64,000 nt of DNA from Chondrosia reniformis (lineage: Eukaryota > Porifera > Demospongiae > Chondrillida > Chondrillidae), in NCBI GenBank assembly GCA_947172415.1, contig OX359196.1, forward strand, positions 2,296,501-2,360,500. Reading direction: 5' to 3'. This document shows positions 1 to 27,600 of this stretch, piece by piece. The notes beneath the pieces are model-generated. The model saw only the letters and a list, made by a program, of their open reading frames with translations, did not search any database and was not told the DNA's origin. Positions within the stretch are counted from its first letter, which is position 1. Every line of letters begins with the position of its first letter. The position numbers and the translations under genes were made by a program.

Positions 1-13776
<13,776 letters not shown>

Positions 13777-14935
13777 ACATGTATTATGTTTCCCCCTGCA
13801 ACTTGATAATAGGTGCTTTACTGGAAATTAATGTAGATATATACTTATGTAGGTACATATATGCATGTCAAAGTGTAGCTGTGTATGTGTACTGTAAGGT
13901 GTAACTTAGTTCTCTGCAGATTGAACTTAAAAGCTGGTGATACTGGGTATTCTTCCACAGTTAATATGGAAGGACCTGGGCCTAGCAAGATTAGGATTAT
14001 TTCACCAAAACTCTTGTCTAATTGATTCATTGGCTGTGTCCATGCCAAAAACTGCCAGCTGTCAAAGCATGTTTTTTTATAATATTGCAATTCCGTAAGT
14101 CATGCTAAGATATTTAGCAGTCTTTTTAAAGACTAGCACTTGTTAAATATTGTTGACCTTGTGTATCTTGGTAATGTAACTTGAGTGAATTCTACAAGAC
14201 AGTCCTTTATTAAGCATCTTTCAAAAGATGGATTCTGTTAGCCCTGTTATTCAAAATATATTAAATGATTACATTTATATGCAGAATCTTCACTCTATAA
14301 GTTTGCTAATAGTTAAAATAATACATAAAGCATTAATAAAGAATTGTTTCTAATCAGCATATATAATTAATATATGACAATGTACTACAAAACTATATAG
14401 TTGATTGGTGAATAAAAACGTTCTGCTACTAAGGTACAGTTCATGCAAGGTGTTCAATACTCAGTCCTCTCCAGGATGACTGGAGGAGGAATATGGATCT
14501 TGGGATAAACTTTAAATTTAGGTCTAGCATACGTTATAATACTCCATTCTGACTATAATACACAGTGGAAGTTGCCAGTTGCTCTGATTCATTTGATAGA
14601 CATGTATTAGTATTAGTATTTATACTGGGGTACCCCTTAGCCATGGGTTAATTAACATGGGCTGTAAAGCTATATACAAGTATTAAATAGTGCAACCTTT
14701 AGTAACTGCAGCTGCATAGTGTACGTAGCCACCTGCACAGTGAAGACACCTAGGAATGTACTCCTGGTATAAAACAAAAGTTTAACATTGAAGTTAAACA
14801 TTGATACCTTAGGCATAGAACAACAGTTTCCACAATGAATGTATATCTAGGAAACTGTATTGTTTAAATAGCTCATATTCATTTTCAGCCTGTACAAATG
14901 GGCAATAATATTACAAGAACCAACTAAGCCTTTCA
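13777..14935. other. SRPK 3' UTR and flank
   Basis: AT-rich sequence after the SRPK stop. An AATAAA at 14335-14340 is a plausible polyadenylation signal, with a further GAATAAAAA at 14411. No other gene is visible. Confidence 0.5.
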
Positions 14936-15110
14936 AAGTGGGTGCTGGTGGTCTAGAGCTAAGGCACAAGATTCAAGATCCAGTGATTATGGGATGTCTG
15001 TAGTTCAAGACCAAGTGATTTTCAGTGACAAGCACCCCCTGACACAAACACTGCCCACTGAACAGACAACAAACTGATTACTGACCAATTTAATGACTGA
15101 TTTGCTATAG
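14936..15110 (+). repeat. tRNA-Leu-like element (tRNA-derived SINE or tRNA pseudogene)
   Basis: A tRNA-like 5' part (GGTGCTGGTGGTCTAGAGC, resembling an A box), an anticodon-arm-like GATTCAAGATC with a CAA loop, a long variable arm and a B-box-like TAGTTCAAGACC suggest descent from a type II tRNA-Leu(CAA). The acceptor stem does not pair well. A non-tRNA tail follows, so a SINE or pseudogene is likelier than a working tRNA. Confidence 0.4.
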
Positions 15111-15167
15111 AGGTTGTGCATGTTGCAATCACTATGATGTCACAAATTTGCTTGAGTGTCAACAAAG

Positions 15168-16755
15168 ATGACCGCAGCTGCACAGCTGGCTCTTTCGAAC
15201 AAAAAATCGTATTCGCAGTATTTTCAGCAACTGGACAGCAAAGCTAAAGCAAAATACGAGGAGAAGCTACAACTATTGGGCGATATTGAAGACCCTTACA
15301 TGCAAAGCGGCTCTTCAGGAACAGTGCTTGAGTGGATTGCTGTAGAACAGACTGGAGTTGTAGTTTGTGCTCACTGAGACTGCATGGCAGGACTGGAGAG
15401 GCATGCAATCACATAGCTACATTCCTCTTTGAACTGGAAGCCAATACACAAATCAAAAAGAGCATGTCTTGCATGTCCTTGCCTTGTACTTGGCTTCCTC
15501 CTTCTTTTCAAAGTGTCACCTATGCCCCAATTGCCAAAATCGACTTTAAGCAGAAGAAACCAAGTGAGTCTTCATCAGTGAAAAAGGCAAAATGCCCAAC
15601 CCCAGTGAAGCGGAGTTGCAGAGTCTGTACAGAGATCTTGCAGCAGCAGGAAAGCCAGCTCTGTTGTCTCTGGCACCTGGCTTCTCAGATGATTACATGA
15701 CACTCAATGAGAAAGGAGTTCAGACCTGTACAAAGCAGAGTACTTGGACCTGATCTCCTTGCCAAGTGTGAAGAAATCCACAGTGGTGTGACGGTCACAT
15801 CAGAAGAAGCAAACAACATTGAAGAGAACACTAGAGGCCAGTCTTCCTCCAAGCTATGGTTCCAACAAAGGACAGTAAGAGTTACAGCATTGCGATTGAA
15901 GGCAGCTGTAAGAACTAATGCTCCCAAACCATCCCAGTCCTTAATTAGATGAATCTGCTATCCGGAGAGTACTCAGTTTTACTCAAAAGCAAGAGAATGG
16001 GGATATCGCGGTGTGCACATGAAAAGGATGCAAGGATTCAGTATGTATAGGAAATGGCAAATAAGCATGCTGATTTCAGTCTGTCGGTGTGTGGTCTCAT
16101 TGTCGATCCTGCATGGCCTTATCTAGGAGCTTCCCCAGATGATGTTATCAATTTTGTTGTGGTAAGGGCGTGCTGGAAATCAAGTGCCCTTTACATGCAA
16201 AGATAAGTCCTTCTTGGATGCCAGCAAGGAAGGCTTCATTCTCTGCCAGAACAATGGAAACATGACTTTGGACACAACCCATTCCTATATAGCTACTATT
16301 ATCAAGTACAGGCACTAATAGAGCTATGTGGTGCAAAGTATTGTGACTTTGTGGCATGGAGTGAGAATGAGGTGAACATCGAGAGGATTTATCCAAGCAA
16401 TGACTTTATAAAGAATGCCTTTGACAAAGCATTTACCTTTATAAAGGTTGGAGTCTTGCCCGAGTTCATGGGCAAGTACTTTTCAAAAGCACCACTGCAT
16501 CATAGCATAAATGTAGGCACTATATCTATGCTGACTGAAGTAACTACATCTACATCCACTGAATCAGCTGCTGTAACACCAACAGGAAATGTGGAAAAGA
16601 AGCTGTATTGCATTTGCCAACAAGAAGAGTCAGGACGAATGATAGCCTGTGACAATGAAGCTTGCCCAGTTACTTGGTTTCACGTTCCTTGCCTTCAGAT
16701 GCAGCATACTCCCAAAGGCAAGTGGTATTGTGATGAATGCAGGAAAACGAAATGA
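15168..16755 (+). pseudogene. SWIM finger + YqaJ-type nuclease + PHD finger gene, frameshifted
   Basis: Intronless coding remnant in three frames. It starts MTAAAQLALSNKKSYSQYF and runs to an IEDPYM segment. A broken SWIM-like zinc finger follows (CxC region then GEACNHIATF, near 15370-15430). The YqaJ-type exonuclease core shows YLGASPDDV (16121-16147), GVLEIKCP (near 16170-16192) and [13 protein letters not shown] (near 16295-16335), the three motifs expected for that PD-(D/E)XK nuclease family. The last 47 residues form a PHD finger (YCIC, CDNEAC, WFHVPC, WYCDEC). At least three frameshifts break the chain. Intronless copies of such proteins in animal genomes suggest a retrocopy or mobile-element gene (inference). 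Confidence 0.7.
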
Positions 16756-16899
16756 CTTCATTGTGCATCTATCATAATGATCACGTATATATGCATGACT
16801 ATTACACTTCCTTTATTATTTCAACTTGTAATTGTATACCACTATTTAATAATTATCACTTGATCATGATGACTTTAACCCTCAGTGTGTATGCATGGA

Positions 16900-17246
16900 T
16901 GTAAGGTCACTTCGATACCTTGACATATCTCCTACTGCTTTCTTCTTAGCAGGACTCCAAGTGTGAGTGAACAGCTTGGGAACATATCCTGGGGACAGAG
17001 GATCATCACTCTTCTCTCCAAAAACAAGTGAGTGCTGCATATCCATGAATACTTGTTCGGCATTCAGTTCTTCCGACAAGGGCCAGCAGCTGCAATCCAC
17101 AACACTCGCCTGGCAGGATCCTTTGGAAAGCGGTAGTAACTCACACCGGTTCCTTTCATGAGGTGATTAGTGTATCTGACAGCGCAACAAGCCTTTCCCA
17201 TCGTGAAACAATATATTACCAATACACATTCACACCTATTTGACAC
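16900..17246 (-). pseudogene. THAP-domain gene fragment, broken
   Basis: On the - strand, MGKACCAVRYTNHL, YYRFPKDPARRVLWIAAAG, then (with a stop where a Trp is expected) MPNKYSWICSTH and, after a one-base shift, GEKSDDPLSPGYVPKLF. These match the order of a THAP zinc finger (C2CH; Pro/Phe-rich middle; C-terminal AVPxxF-like end). THAP domains bind DNA and occur in P-element-like transposases and in host proteins; nothing after the domain tells which. One nonsense change and one frameshift make it a pseudogene. Confidence 0.7.
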
Positions 17247-17389
17247 TCATGAATAACGCAGCCTATCATTTCTGGCGTCACATGCACAACCTCTATATGT
17301 GTGTTTATGTTTATATGTTGTATGTACTGTAACTGGCCTCCCTGAAAAGTAGTCCTTTGGACTAAGTGGAGTTCCAATCTAATAATTCA

Positions 17390-18085
17390 ATTCAATTCAA
17401 GTGCAGTTTGTAAGTTATACTTAACGGCCTGCCCAAAAAAAACAATGTCAATTCCTCACTGAAGTGTATATACAAGGTGTATGATGGGAGGCTATTGAGG
17501 AGAGTGGCAGGGGAGGCAGTAAAGTATGGCAAGGGGAGCTGGATGAAGATGATGATGAATTGTTGCAGAGAGATTGGTTGGCAGAAGGTGGGCGCTGAGC
17601 AGGTGAAGAACATGTCAGAGGTGGAGCTGAAGGGAATGCTGGAGAGTGCTGCATGGTGAAGAGTGAGGGAAGAATGGAATAAGGATTTAGAGAAGAAGCC
17701 GAAGTTGTCAATGTTGAAAAAGATTGTAGAGGGTGTCAAGGAGTCTTCGTGTTCTGATTTGAAGTCAACAAGGGAGAGGATGGTTATGTTGAAGCTGAGG
17801 GGAGGTACAGCAGCATTTCAGGTGGAGACAGGCAGGTGGCAGGGGGTGAAGAGAGAGGATAGGGTGTGCAAGGAGTGTAGCAGCAGTGAAGTTGAGGATG
17901 TGACGCATTGGCTTCTAAGATGTCCAGCTTGGAGCAGTCATCGACAGCCATTACTAGCATTTGCCCAGTCCCACACAGAAGATCAAGAAAGCACAGCTTA
18001 CCTACTATCACATGCATGTAGGAACTATTACATTTTATCTATTATGTCAATGTGGTATATTTGTTTCAGAAAACATTAGTTAGGA
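17390..18085 (+). mobile_element. 3' end of a LINE reverse-transcriptase ORF
   Basis: The frame from about 17477 to 18079, with one TGA at 17657-17659, reads through LRGGTAAFQVETGRWQG and a zinc-knuckle-like CKECxxxxVEDVTHWLLRCPAW, the C-terminal region found after the RT domain in several LINE clades. The RT itself is absent, so the copy is 5'-truncated. The ORF ends shortly before a non-coding stretch. The adjacent AATTCAATTCAATTCAA at 17382-17400 looks like the tail of another element. Confidence 0.65.
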
Positions 18086-18234
18086 ATGTATGTCATCTTA
18101 GTGTGCTCATCAACTGATTATCTACATCTTTTTGGTTTGTTTGCTGTGTATAGTGCTGCATTGGACCACATTGAGTCCTATTGCCACCAGGTGGCATGGT
18201 GCACTCTAAAATTGCATTGAATATATATCCATTT

Positions 18235-18430
18235 TGTAACAGTAGTCTACAGAAATTTAAGTGACAACCACACACATCACTTCTATTTTTGGGCACATGA
18301 TCCTACCTACTCAGCTGTCACTATGCACATCAAAACAGAAGTGATGTGTATGGTTCAGTCACTTGAATTCCAGTATACCACTTCTGTATGGTTAACCTTA
18401 TTACATGATCAGTGCCTGTTTAGTGCGTGT
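18235..18430. repeat. Hairpin repeat, copy 1 (ACATCACTTCT family)
   Basis: AAGTGACAACCACACACATC... is matched in inverse by ...GATGTGTATGGTTCAGTCACTT, giving a stem of about 28 bp around a short loop. TATACCACTTCTGTATGGTTAACCTTA follows. The same arrangement recurs at 38812 and 48505. Confidence 0.6.
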
Positions 18431-18654
18431 GCATGTATGGGTATCAGTATGTGAAATTCACTCATATTCAGAAATTGCTCCTTGTTAATTGCAGCATACC
18501 ACTATACCATAACCTTTGCAAACATAATTTTAACACCCCAAAAGTTTCCTTTGTATAATAAATGCCAACTAACCTATTATAGAGATTAAATGTACTTATC
18601 CTTATAGCCTATTGTAACACCTATATAAGTCACACTAAATATTTGAAGTTGTCT

Positions 18655-21600
18655 TCAAGATAGAGATGCTGCCACAATTTCACACACAGTAAGACTCCTG
18701 CTTCTGACGGTTATCTTAGTGGTAACATTTTGACCTTCCGCAAACCTAGCCCTGACAAGTACATCATGCCCTCCTCTAAACACTCCAGCCAAAAGAAGGG
18801 TATGTGAACTGCTCGTTGCATTTACTTTGTCTGAACGTTCACAAGGTTGCATGCCCACAAACAGGAGTACTTGCTTGACTGCATCTAAAAGAAGCATAAA
18901 AATAGCACAAATATTAGTTACACCATATTCACTGCTTGAAGAGTGTCCAATAGGGCAAATTCCTAAATAACAAGCATACAGAGGTGAATTCAAATCAAAG
19001 ATACTTTCAAGGCAGGCAAAAGAACTTAAATAGAACACCTGCATCATAGTACAGAAAGCATGCATGAAATACATATGTACAGTACACCACTGCAGTCTCT
19101 AAACTATAACCCACAGAACATTCCAGTATAAAATAATGTCTACAAAGTAACAGCCAACCAGTAGGTTGTAACACAGACAAAGCAAGATTAAAGATAAATG
19201 TTTCGAAATTTGTTCTTCTTCAAGCCTTACCTTCAATATTCTTAACAGTGGACAAAGCAAAGGTTTCTTCTACTTGGTTTTCTTCTCCAAGTTCATCCCA
19301 TGATGTTGCGAAATTAGGCTTCATAACTTTCTGGATATGATCAGCCACAACCAAATCAACATTTTCCAGCTACAAAACATAAAACAATTTTGTACTAGAT
19401 TATAAGTAACATATGGTATTTATTTGTTTATTATTAACTTTTCTATTTTTAAAGGGCCATTGAAATCTACTCATCTCAACTCATCACTTGGGTAGCCAGC
19501 CAATGCATTTGTCATGCACCCTTTTCTTCTTTGTTGTACACAAGTGTTCATTGCATAACCATACTTAAGTTTTTTTTTTTACAGAACCCTTTCATCATAG
19601 AAGTCACACTCAAACACAGATCTAAAGACCTAGTGAGTGACAAGTTTGTTTATACAGAGTCAGTGTTGTCAAGCCAGACAAAACTGAAGGTAATGCTCGG
19701 AATAAACATAACAAATAATAGCTTTACATTTCACTATATAAGAGAGTTCTTCAGACTTTATATACAAACATATACTGTAAATGAATTAAGTGGTAATTAA
19801 AACATCATTGTCAATCTAAATTGTGAATAATACAGAAGTACTGTTCACTCAAATACCCAAAACCAGAACAATTGGATGAAAGTAACATATAATCATACAG
19901 TGACCAAACCTCTTGCAAGCATATACAAATTACTTCAGTCATGGTGCCATTTACAAGAAACTTACCACATATTCATCCTTGTAGCCTGGACCATGCTCAT
20001 CATCCAGTTCTCCAGTTGTTGGATCACAGTCTTTCACAGTGAACTTAAGAGTGTTTAGAAAGGTTCCTGTAACTATTGAAACAAAAAGGTATTATCAGAA
20101 ATCATTACACTACTCGAATTGCATACATAAGCAACATATATAGTTACGTACATCTGCATTTAAATATAGGAGGAATGTTGACCTTTGTGTGCTAAATATT
20201 TTAGAAACACCCCAAACAACACAAGACAAACAACATATTTGAGTAATTCATAAATTTACCATACATTAGAGGTCTTAATATACGTACACCAACCAATGAG
20301 GTCCAAAACCTTGTAATGAAAGTGCTAATTTTGCATTAAACCATAATAAACAGGAAAATGCTGTGTAGAGGGTGAAGCAACCTCATACCCTTTCTAATGA
20401 AGTAGTAAAAAAGTTAACTTATTTCCTATAGCCAATGTTGTCAATCAATCAATCAATGGATGTGAATCTCCATTGCTGGAGGTCATCCATGTACAGGTAT
20501 CTCTGTAAACAATAGCAATATACGTATATTGGGCAGTTTTCTTATTTAAAAGTTGTACACCTGTGAAATTATTGACTGATAACAGATATCCTGTGCAAAC
20601 ATACCAGAGTCACTACTTTTCAGTTCAACAATAGTGTAAGTTAATCCAGGTTCATTGTAAGACAGTCTCTTCAAAGGTAGATATTGCATTGCTTCAAAAC
20701 CATCAGGCTCTTCCATTTCAACAAAGACATCTTCCAGCAGCTGGTCACTTAGGGTATTTGTGACTTCAAACTGGAATAGGAAGAGTGAATGATGTTCAAA
20801 ATATTGTATTGAACTAGTTACATGTATTAAGTGACTTCGACATTGTCCTGTGATATTTTTAGGCTAGTGGAGTTTCCATATCATTATAATGCAACAACCT
20901 AGCCACACAGAAACCTTCCAACCTAGTTACTCTTAGAAAAAAAAGAATCTACAAATTTATATACATACGTACGTAGATACGTAGAAAGCAGAACCTTGCT
21001 TAATGATGACTTAAGTCCCTTAAAAGAATGTACTACAACTTAAGGAACTGAAATCCATCCCTTTTTAAAGCTCTTAATTTTGAATTTGGTGGCTATATTT
21101 ATGCCATACCTACTTAGAGATGTACCAAAATAAAAAATCTTCTTCAATATGAATACTCTGAAAATACATGCTCTATCAGGACTTACCTGAAAAACTATGT
21201 GGTTACTGAAAGTATGCTTGACACATTGCACCACATATTCAGTTTCCATTTCAGTGAGCTCAACTGGTTTGGTTGAAGATTTGAATAATGGCCCAAGCTT
21301 ACTAATCTCTGGAATGGCATACAGTTGCTCTAAAAACAAACACAAAATAGGTCACGGAATGTACTGAGACTAAATATATACCACATTCCTATCTTACCTG
21401 CAAAAATATCTTGAGTTGTGGCTACTGGTGCAGTCTTCGAAGCATTTAGTGTAGATGGCTCTCCAATGGCTGTATGCAAAACACCCAATCACAAACATTT
21501 AAAGCAATTAGGCTTAAACAAAGCCATCTGAAAAGAGGTGGTGGTGACTGAGTAATTATTACTGCACCACCTTTTGGCCTACTAATCTATTTACTCTGGG

Positions 21601-24600
21601 TCTAAAAAGAGTTAGCCAATAACACTATTATAAACTAGTTGATGAGCTTTCCATAGCAACATGAAACAATTAACGACTTATTTCAGGTCATTTTGGTCTC
21701 TAGACCTTCATCAGTTGGTGTCTTGACTTATATTGATGATATCATATTGTGTCATGATTTCTTATCCTTGACACTTGAAGTGTAAACTTATTGGTGTAAT
21801 TTAGCTAATGAAGGTAATATGGACCGAAATGCCCTGAAAGCTCATCAACTAGTTAAGCATACAAGAAATATAATAATTAACTTTCACTTTTAGAACTTAC
21901 TCAGAAGTAAGACAGTAATGGCAGTATACAGTTCATATTTCACTTAGCAAGTTACTAGCAATAGAATATCATATAAATCATTGAAGATACTGTCATAAAA
22001 TGCATCATCTTGAAGAGGACATCTTCCAAATTAACAACTGAGATGGAGTGTAAGTACAGTATCAAAATTACTCACTTTGTTTGGGCACATCCCTCATTTG
22101 TGTTGTATCAATAGGCACCGACTTCAAGTCAAATGGCTTCTCAGAAAATGTTGGATTACTTGTGTAATGCAGCAAAGCTCTCTCCAATCCAACAATAGAT
22201 GCATTCAGTCCTGTAAGCACAGTATATGCATAGTACTGTGAGTCCTACAGTCACCTAAGAATTCCTTAAGACTTAAGACACCTCTGAAATTCATTCATCT
22301 ATAACTTATTGTGTCAAATACACTAGAAGTGACCATAAGTCAATTAAATAAGCAAAATAACTGAAAACTATCAGTAAACTCGCAAATAACAAAAGAAATG
22401 AAATGAACATTACTATTACATCTAACCAAACAAACAACATGTGTAATTATATTGTTTTCAGAAATTACGTATGTTAACATAACAACATGATAATACATAT
22501 ACATAATTAACATAATTCCAAGCATATCCTACTAAATTAGATAATTTTATCTAATTAATGTAGACTGATGACGACCCCTAGTGTCAATATGTTCGACTAT
22601 GATGAAAAAAGAAATCTGCCTCTCCAGAAATTCAGAAAATGTACCATCCCACAGATAAAACAACCAACATAACATATATAAGGCAACAAACAAACTATTT
22701 CTTAAGCATATTTCCATGATACACAAAAGGTAAGCTAACTCAGACAACAATTCAATTAAAGCACTGTTTCTGCTCACCATTAAGTATGTAATCAGAATTA
22801 AGACCATTTTGTTTTTGTCTTAGAACAGTCTGATACAATACAGCTCTGTCTCTAACTTCGTCATCAGAATCCATTAGGCAGCGATCCAAAAGCACCAAAA
22901 TACTATTTGAAAGGCTTTCACAGGCTGCACCAAATTTAGCCAATGCTGTTACAGCAGCTAGAATAGCAAGTAAACACAAAAAAGACACTTAGTGAAGTAT
23001 AAAAAGCTCATTAAAGTAATACAGTATTTTAAATAGTTAATTACATCATTTTACCTGCTCTTACTGGAGCTGCCTCAAGTATTACTCGGTTGTAAATAAA
23101 CCTGATGTACTTGGATGGGTTAGGTGTCATTGGCCCCTCGTTGCCTAGGAGACTAAGAATCTTGATGGCTAATTCATTGTGCTCACAATCTTCAATAAAT
23201 TCACACAAATGAGCAAGACCAGACTCCTTAACATCCGGGTTCTCATCAATAATAGTGATGATGGTGCTGACAATAGTTCTCTTGTACTCATAGCCACCCT
23301 ACACAGAAACAATACACATCCCATATCGTTACATTACTACAAGACCAGACTCCCACAGTATGGTGTATCACAATACATAGTAGAACATACCTCCTCTCTG
23401 AGCATTACTGCAAGAAAGGACATCAATGAGTTGTGCTTTCTAGGAAACTTGGGACAGAGTGTTTGAATAGCTTCAACCACAACTATCTTAAATTCATCAG
23501 ATATTTCTGACATAAAAGATGATATCTGCTTCATCAAGCGTTCAATGCTACTCTCACTACCAGTCTATACCAAAGTAAGCAAGATTAAATCAATCAATCA
23601 AATAATTATATGCATGTTGAACTAGGTACGTGATCAATCTGCCACTTCTTCCTCTACAGCACACAACCACAACAGACAGTAATAATTGTAAATATGTACA
23701 TAGGGTCAAGAAGAATGACAATTTCATCAAGAAACACTATGTCAAAAAGTTAGCAGTCAACAAATTTGTTGTAGGGAGTCAATCAATAACCAGGGTTTGC
23801 CTACTGCAACAACCTGGCTACCATTTAATTGAAGGAGGAAGGAAAGTTAAACACAGACATAGCTCAATACAAGTACTGTAAACAATAGTTAAGTCAAATG
23901 TCTTCTAATGGCATGGCCTAAGTAGTCATAATAGCATGCACCAAATCCACGCCCTTCATAGAGAATGGCTTGTAATTTAAAAATTATGGTTTCACACCAA
24001 GAAACAAAGTAAATTTATGTAACTAAGGTTGAGTGTACCAAAAATAGTCTACTATAAAGGTTCTAAATATGTATCACAAATAAACTTATTCTGTGTTGTG
24101 CTAATCAAGCAAAGTCAACTGAATAACTATCGTGGGTTGGTGCAACCTAAAAACAGTTACACTTTAGCCTTAGCTGATTCACTGTCACTCTATGTATTGT
24201 GAGGGTTACTAGTAGAACAGAAACAGCATATGGCAGTAACAGAATGGATCACATACTGTATACTATAGCAACAGCATTAACTACAAACCTTAAGAAGTGT
24301 GGTGATAGCAAGAGTGGCAATACTTCTATTCTTATCAGTAATAAGGCTCTCCAGGTCCATGTTGCAGGTTGTCACAACACTGGGGTGGATCGTTGCTACA
24401 TGTGATAGAGTCTTGACTGCAGCATAACGCAGGGTAGGTTTGGGTGAACCTAGGAATAGCTGAAGCATTGACACTGCAGGCTGAATTTCTCTAGCTGTCA
24501 CATTTTTCAGATTAACAATAGCACGAGCTGCCTCATAAACAACCATCTGCATACATTAACAAAAAGATGGAGTCCAACCATCATAACTTTATATCTAAGA

Positions 24601-27600
24601 AATTTTTCAATTTCTCAAAAGAAACTCAATTAAAATATAAATGCAACCCTATTGTACATACATGGTTCAAAGACACACAACTGTATATGCATACACTGTA
24701 CATTCAGAAGAAGAAAATTTACATGGCGAAGTTATGAGGTTGGTTGTGTACTTCCAACCAAGTACACACACATCCCCAGGTTAGCTTCAATTGAGGTGTC
24801 CATGTACCTCAATGCTGCTTCAGCCTACCTTTCCACAAAACGTTTGGTCACTAATTCAATCAAATTTCTTTACTAACTTTGTACGTTTAAAATAATTTTG
24901 GATGCTAAGTCAATGTGAGATGTGAGAAAATTTCTCTATTAAGACAAAAAATTAACTAAACACTTAATTTGTGAAAATTATCGCTGTTCATCATCATATC
25001 ATCATTATCATTATTTAACAACAGGAGTGCTGCATCCACCAGAGTGGTTCTCATGCAGGTCCTGGGAGCACGTTACAGACAAACACACAAAAACAGCACA
25101 ATACGATAATAGTTGGAGTAAAAAATTCAGTATTTATAAAGTTGAATTACATGGTCATTAGTGCTTGCTTGAAGGAGGATAGGCTTTGCCTTGACCAGAC
25201 ATACTGCGGCAGTTGGTTGTAGTGGTAGGCACCCTGGTACTCAAATGACAGTCTGACCTTGTTGTACAGGGATGGGTGATATGTAACTTGTTAGCCCCTC
25301 GGGTGGATGAGTAGAGGTGTGAGGTCTTGATGAATTTGCTGGTCAGGTTGACAGGAGCCTGTGGGAGCAAACATCAATGCACCTGACACAGCATCTGGTT
25401 GTGACGATGTTGGTCAAGGGTAGTCCAGTGGAGCTGGTCTCTAAGGGGGCACTTGGTGTAAGCAGGGGCTGGTTAAGAATGACTCTCATTGCATAGGTTT
25501 GTGAAAGTCCTAAACTCTGGGAGAGTTTCTGATTGCAAGAGTGCCACCCTGTAGAGCACTAGTCCAGGGAAGAAGAACAAGTGTGTTGTACAGCATCTTG
25601 CGTATCTTCACTGGGAGATACTGACTGGCTCTACGTAGACACCCTATAGCAGCAAAGACTTTCTTACAGACATTAGACACATGTGACCTCCAACAGAGGT
25701 CTTAGTCTATGGTTAAGCCAAGGTATTTGACCAAGTCTCTCTCAGGAATAGTGGCTTGTAGTTGTACATCGACCTGCTGCCCTTTGGATACAAATGACTG
25801 TCCACCAAGAGTCATTAGCTGGGCTTTGTTGGTGTTCCTCTTCAACCAGTTGGTGTCAATCCAGGTAGAAATGTGAGTCATGTCCTCATTGAGTGAGTCT
25901 TCAATTTCCTTTACATCTTTGTTGGCAAAATGTGGATAGCTACATCAACAGCATACGTACATGTTCACATTGCACAATGTGACTACATCCGGTAGGTCAT
26001 TCATGTAGATGAGAAACAGCAGGGGGCCAAGAATAGAACCTTGGGGCACACCTCGCAAAACATTGGCCCATTCTGAGCAGCAGCCTAACAGTATCACTCT
26101 CTACTTTCTGCCATCTAGGAAATTTGAAAACCACCTTAACTTCCATAGGACCTCAGTTTCCCAAGTAGTAGTGAATGGAGTCAGAAGCTTTACTTAGGTC
26201 AAGAAGGACTGTTCCAACACACTTTCCTACATCAAGTGCTATGCACCAATCATCTATAATCTTGAGCAGAGCATCCTGAGTGCTGTGGAAGGGACGAAAG
26301 CCAGATTGATTCAGATGGAGTAGGGAGTTAGTAGTTAGATAGGAGTAAAGTTGATTGTAGATCAGTGACTCGTATACCTTAGCAATCACTGGGATCACAG
26401 AGATGGGTCTAAACTCAGAGGGAAGCTTGGCCAATGGAGACTTTGGGACTGGAGTAACATTTGCCTCCTTCCACTCAGCTGGGGTCTAGCCATAAACAAT
26501 ACAGTCATTGAAAAGCTTGGTAATACTCGGGGACATCACAGCTGCCAGTTTTTAGAAGATGAGCTGATACACCATCTGGACCGCTTGCCTTTCTAGGGCT
26601 GCCAATACTTGTTCCTACTAAATGGATTGAAGGTGGAAGACTGTGTTGGCACGGTATACTCCTGGTTTGTCCTGGTCTGGGGCGGATGAGGTGCTAGGAG
26701 GCAAAAAGTGATAGTTTAACTGGCTGGCATCTAGCATGGGAGACTGTAGGTTGACTGAGCCGGTGTCCAGTTGAGTTATCCCCTTCTGATGACCTTGCGA
26801 CCAAGAGCTATGTTTAACTCCTTCCTTGGCTGATTAGAGTACTCGCTGCACACCGTCATTAGAGTACTCGCTGCACACCGTCATGAAGTAGGCTTGCTCC
26901 TCCTTCAGCCTCTGCTTACCAAAGTTACTCCTTAACTTTCGTTAACATTCCCAGTCAGTCTGAGCTCTGGTCTTCCTAAATTTCTTTAAGTAATAGGTCC
27001 GGGATGATACCATGAGATGCCTTGTTACACTTGACAACCAGTGAAGACTCTGACCTTGATCATTGGAGCATGCTTGCTTGCAATGTCAAGTAACAACATT
27101 TTCCAAAAACCCCACTTGTCAACTATGACTTCAAAAGCATCCATTGTTCCCCGAGGACGTTTGTGAGGTTGTTTGCCAGACTGCTTAGGTTGCACTTCTG
27201 CAAAAACAAACCTCCTTCATCTTGGGTTCAAGTCAGAAAAGATATTAGATCTTACAGCCAAAGATTCTTAAATTAACTATCCAAATTAACTAAGGCTTAT
27301 TAAATGCTAGCTTACATCATAATTGTTAAATTGTGCATAAAATCAATTTCAATAATTCTTGATAGATCTAGAATTCAACAGCGCATATCTCTAACATGTA
27401 GCAATGTGACTGCGAAGTTAAATAGAACTGTTACCAAATCAAATTTGTCCCTAATTCTAGTGCAAATGAAATTCTTTCACAGTGTTGTAGGGTAATGCCT
27501 GTTGTTCATACATACAAGGCACTATTGCCACACATCTTCTTGAAGCATATTTTGAATGTAAACGTCATTATTGAAATGTATGACACACATATGCATAAGC

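Noticed and set aside
17392..17739. - strand Ser/Pro-rich frames opposite the LINE end
   Set aside because: Reverse shadows of a G-rich coding strand.
23630..23881. + strand 83-codon frame in COPG intron 11
   Set aside because: No motif, and it lies within an intron between well-supported COPG exons on the other strand.
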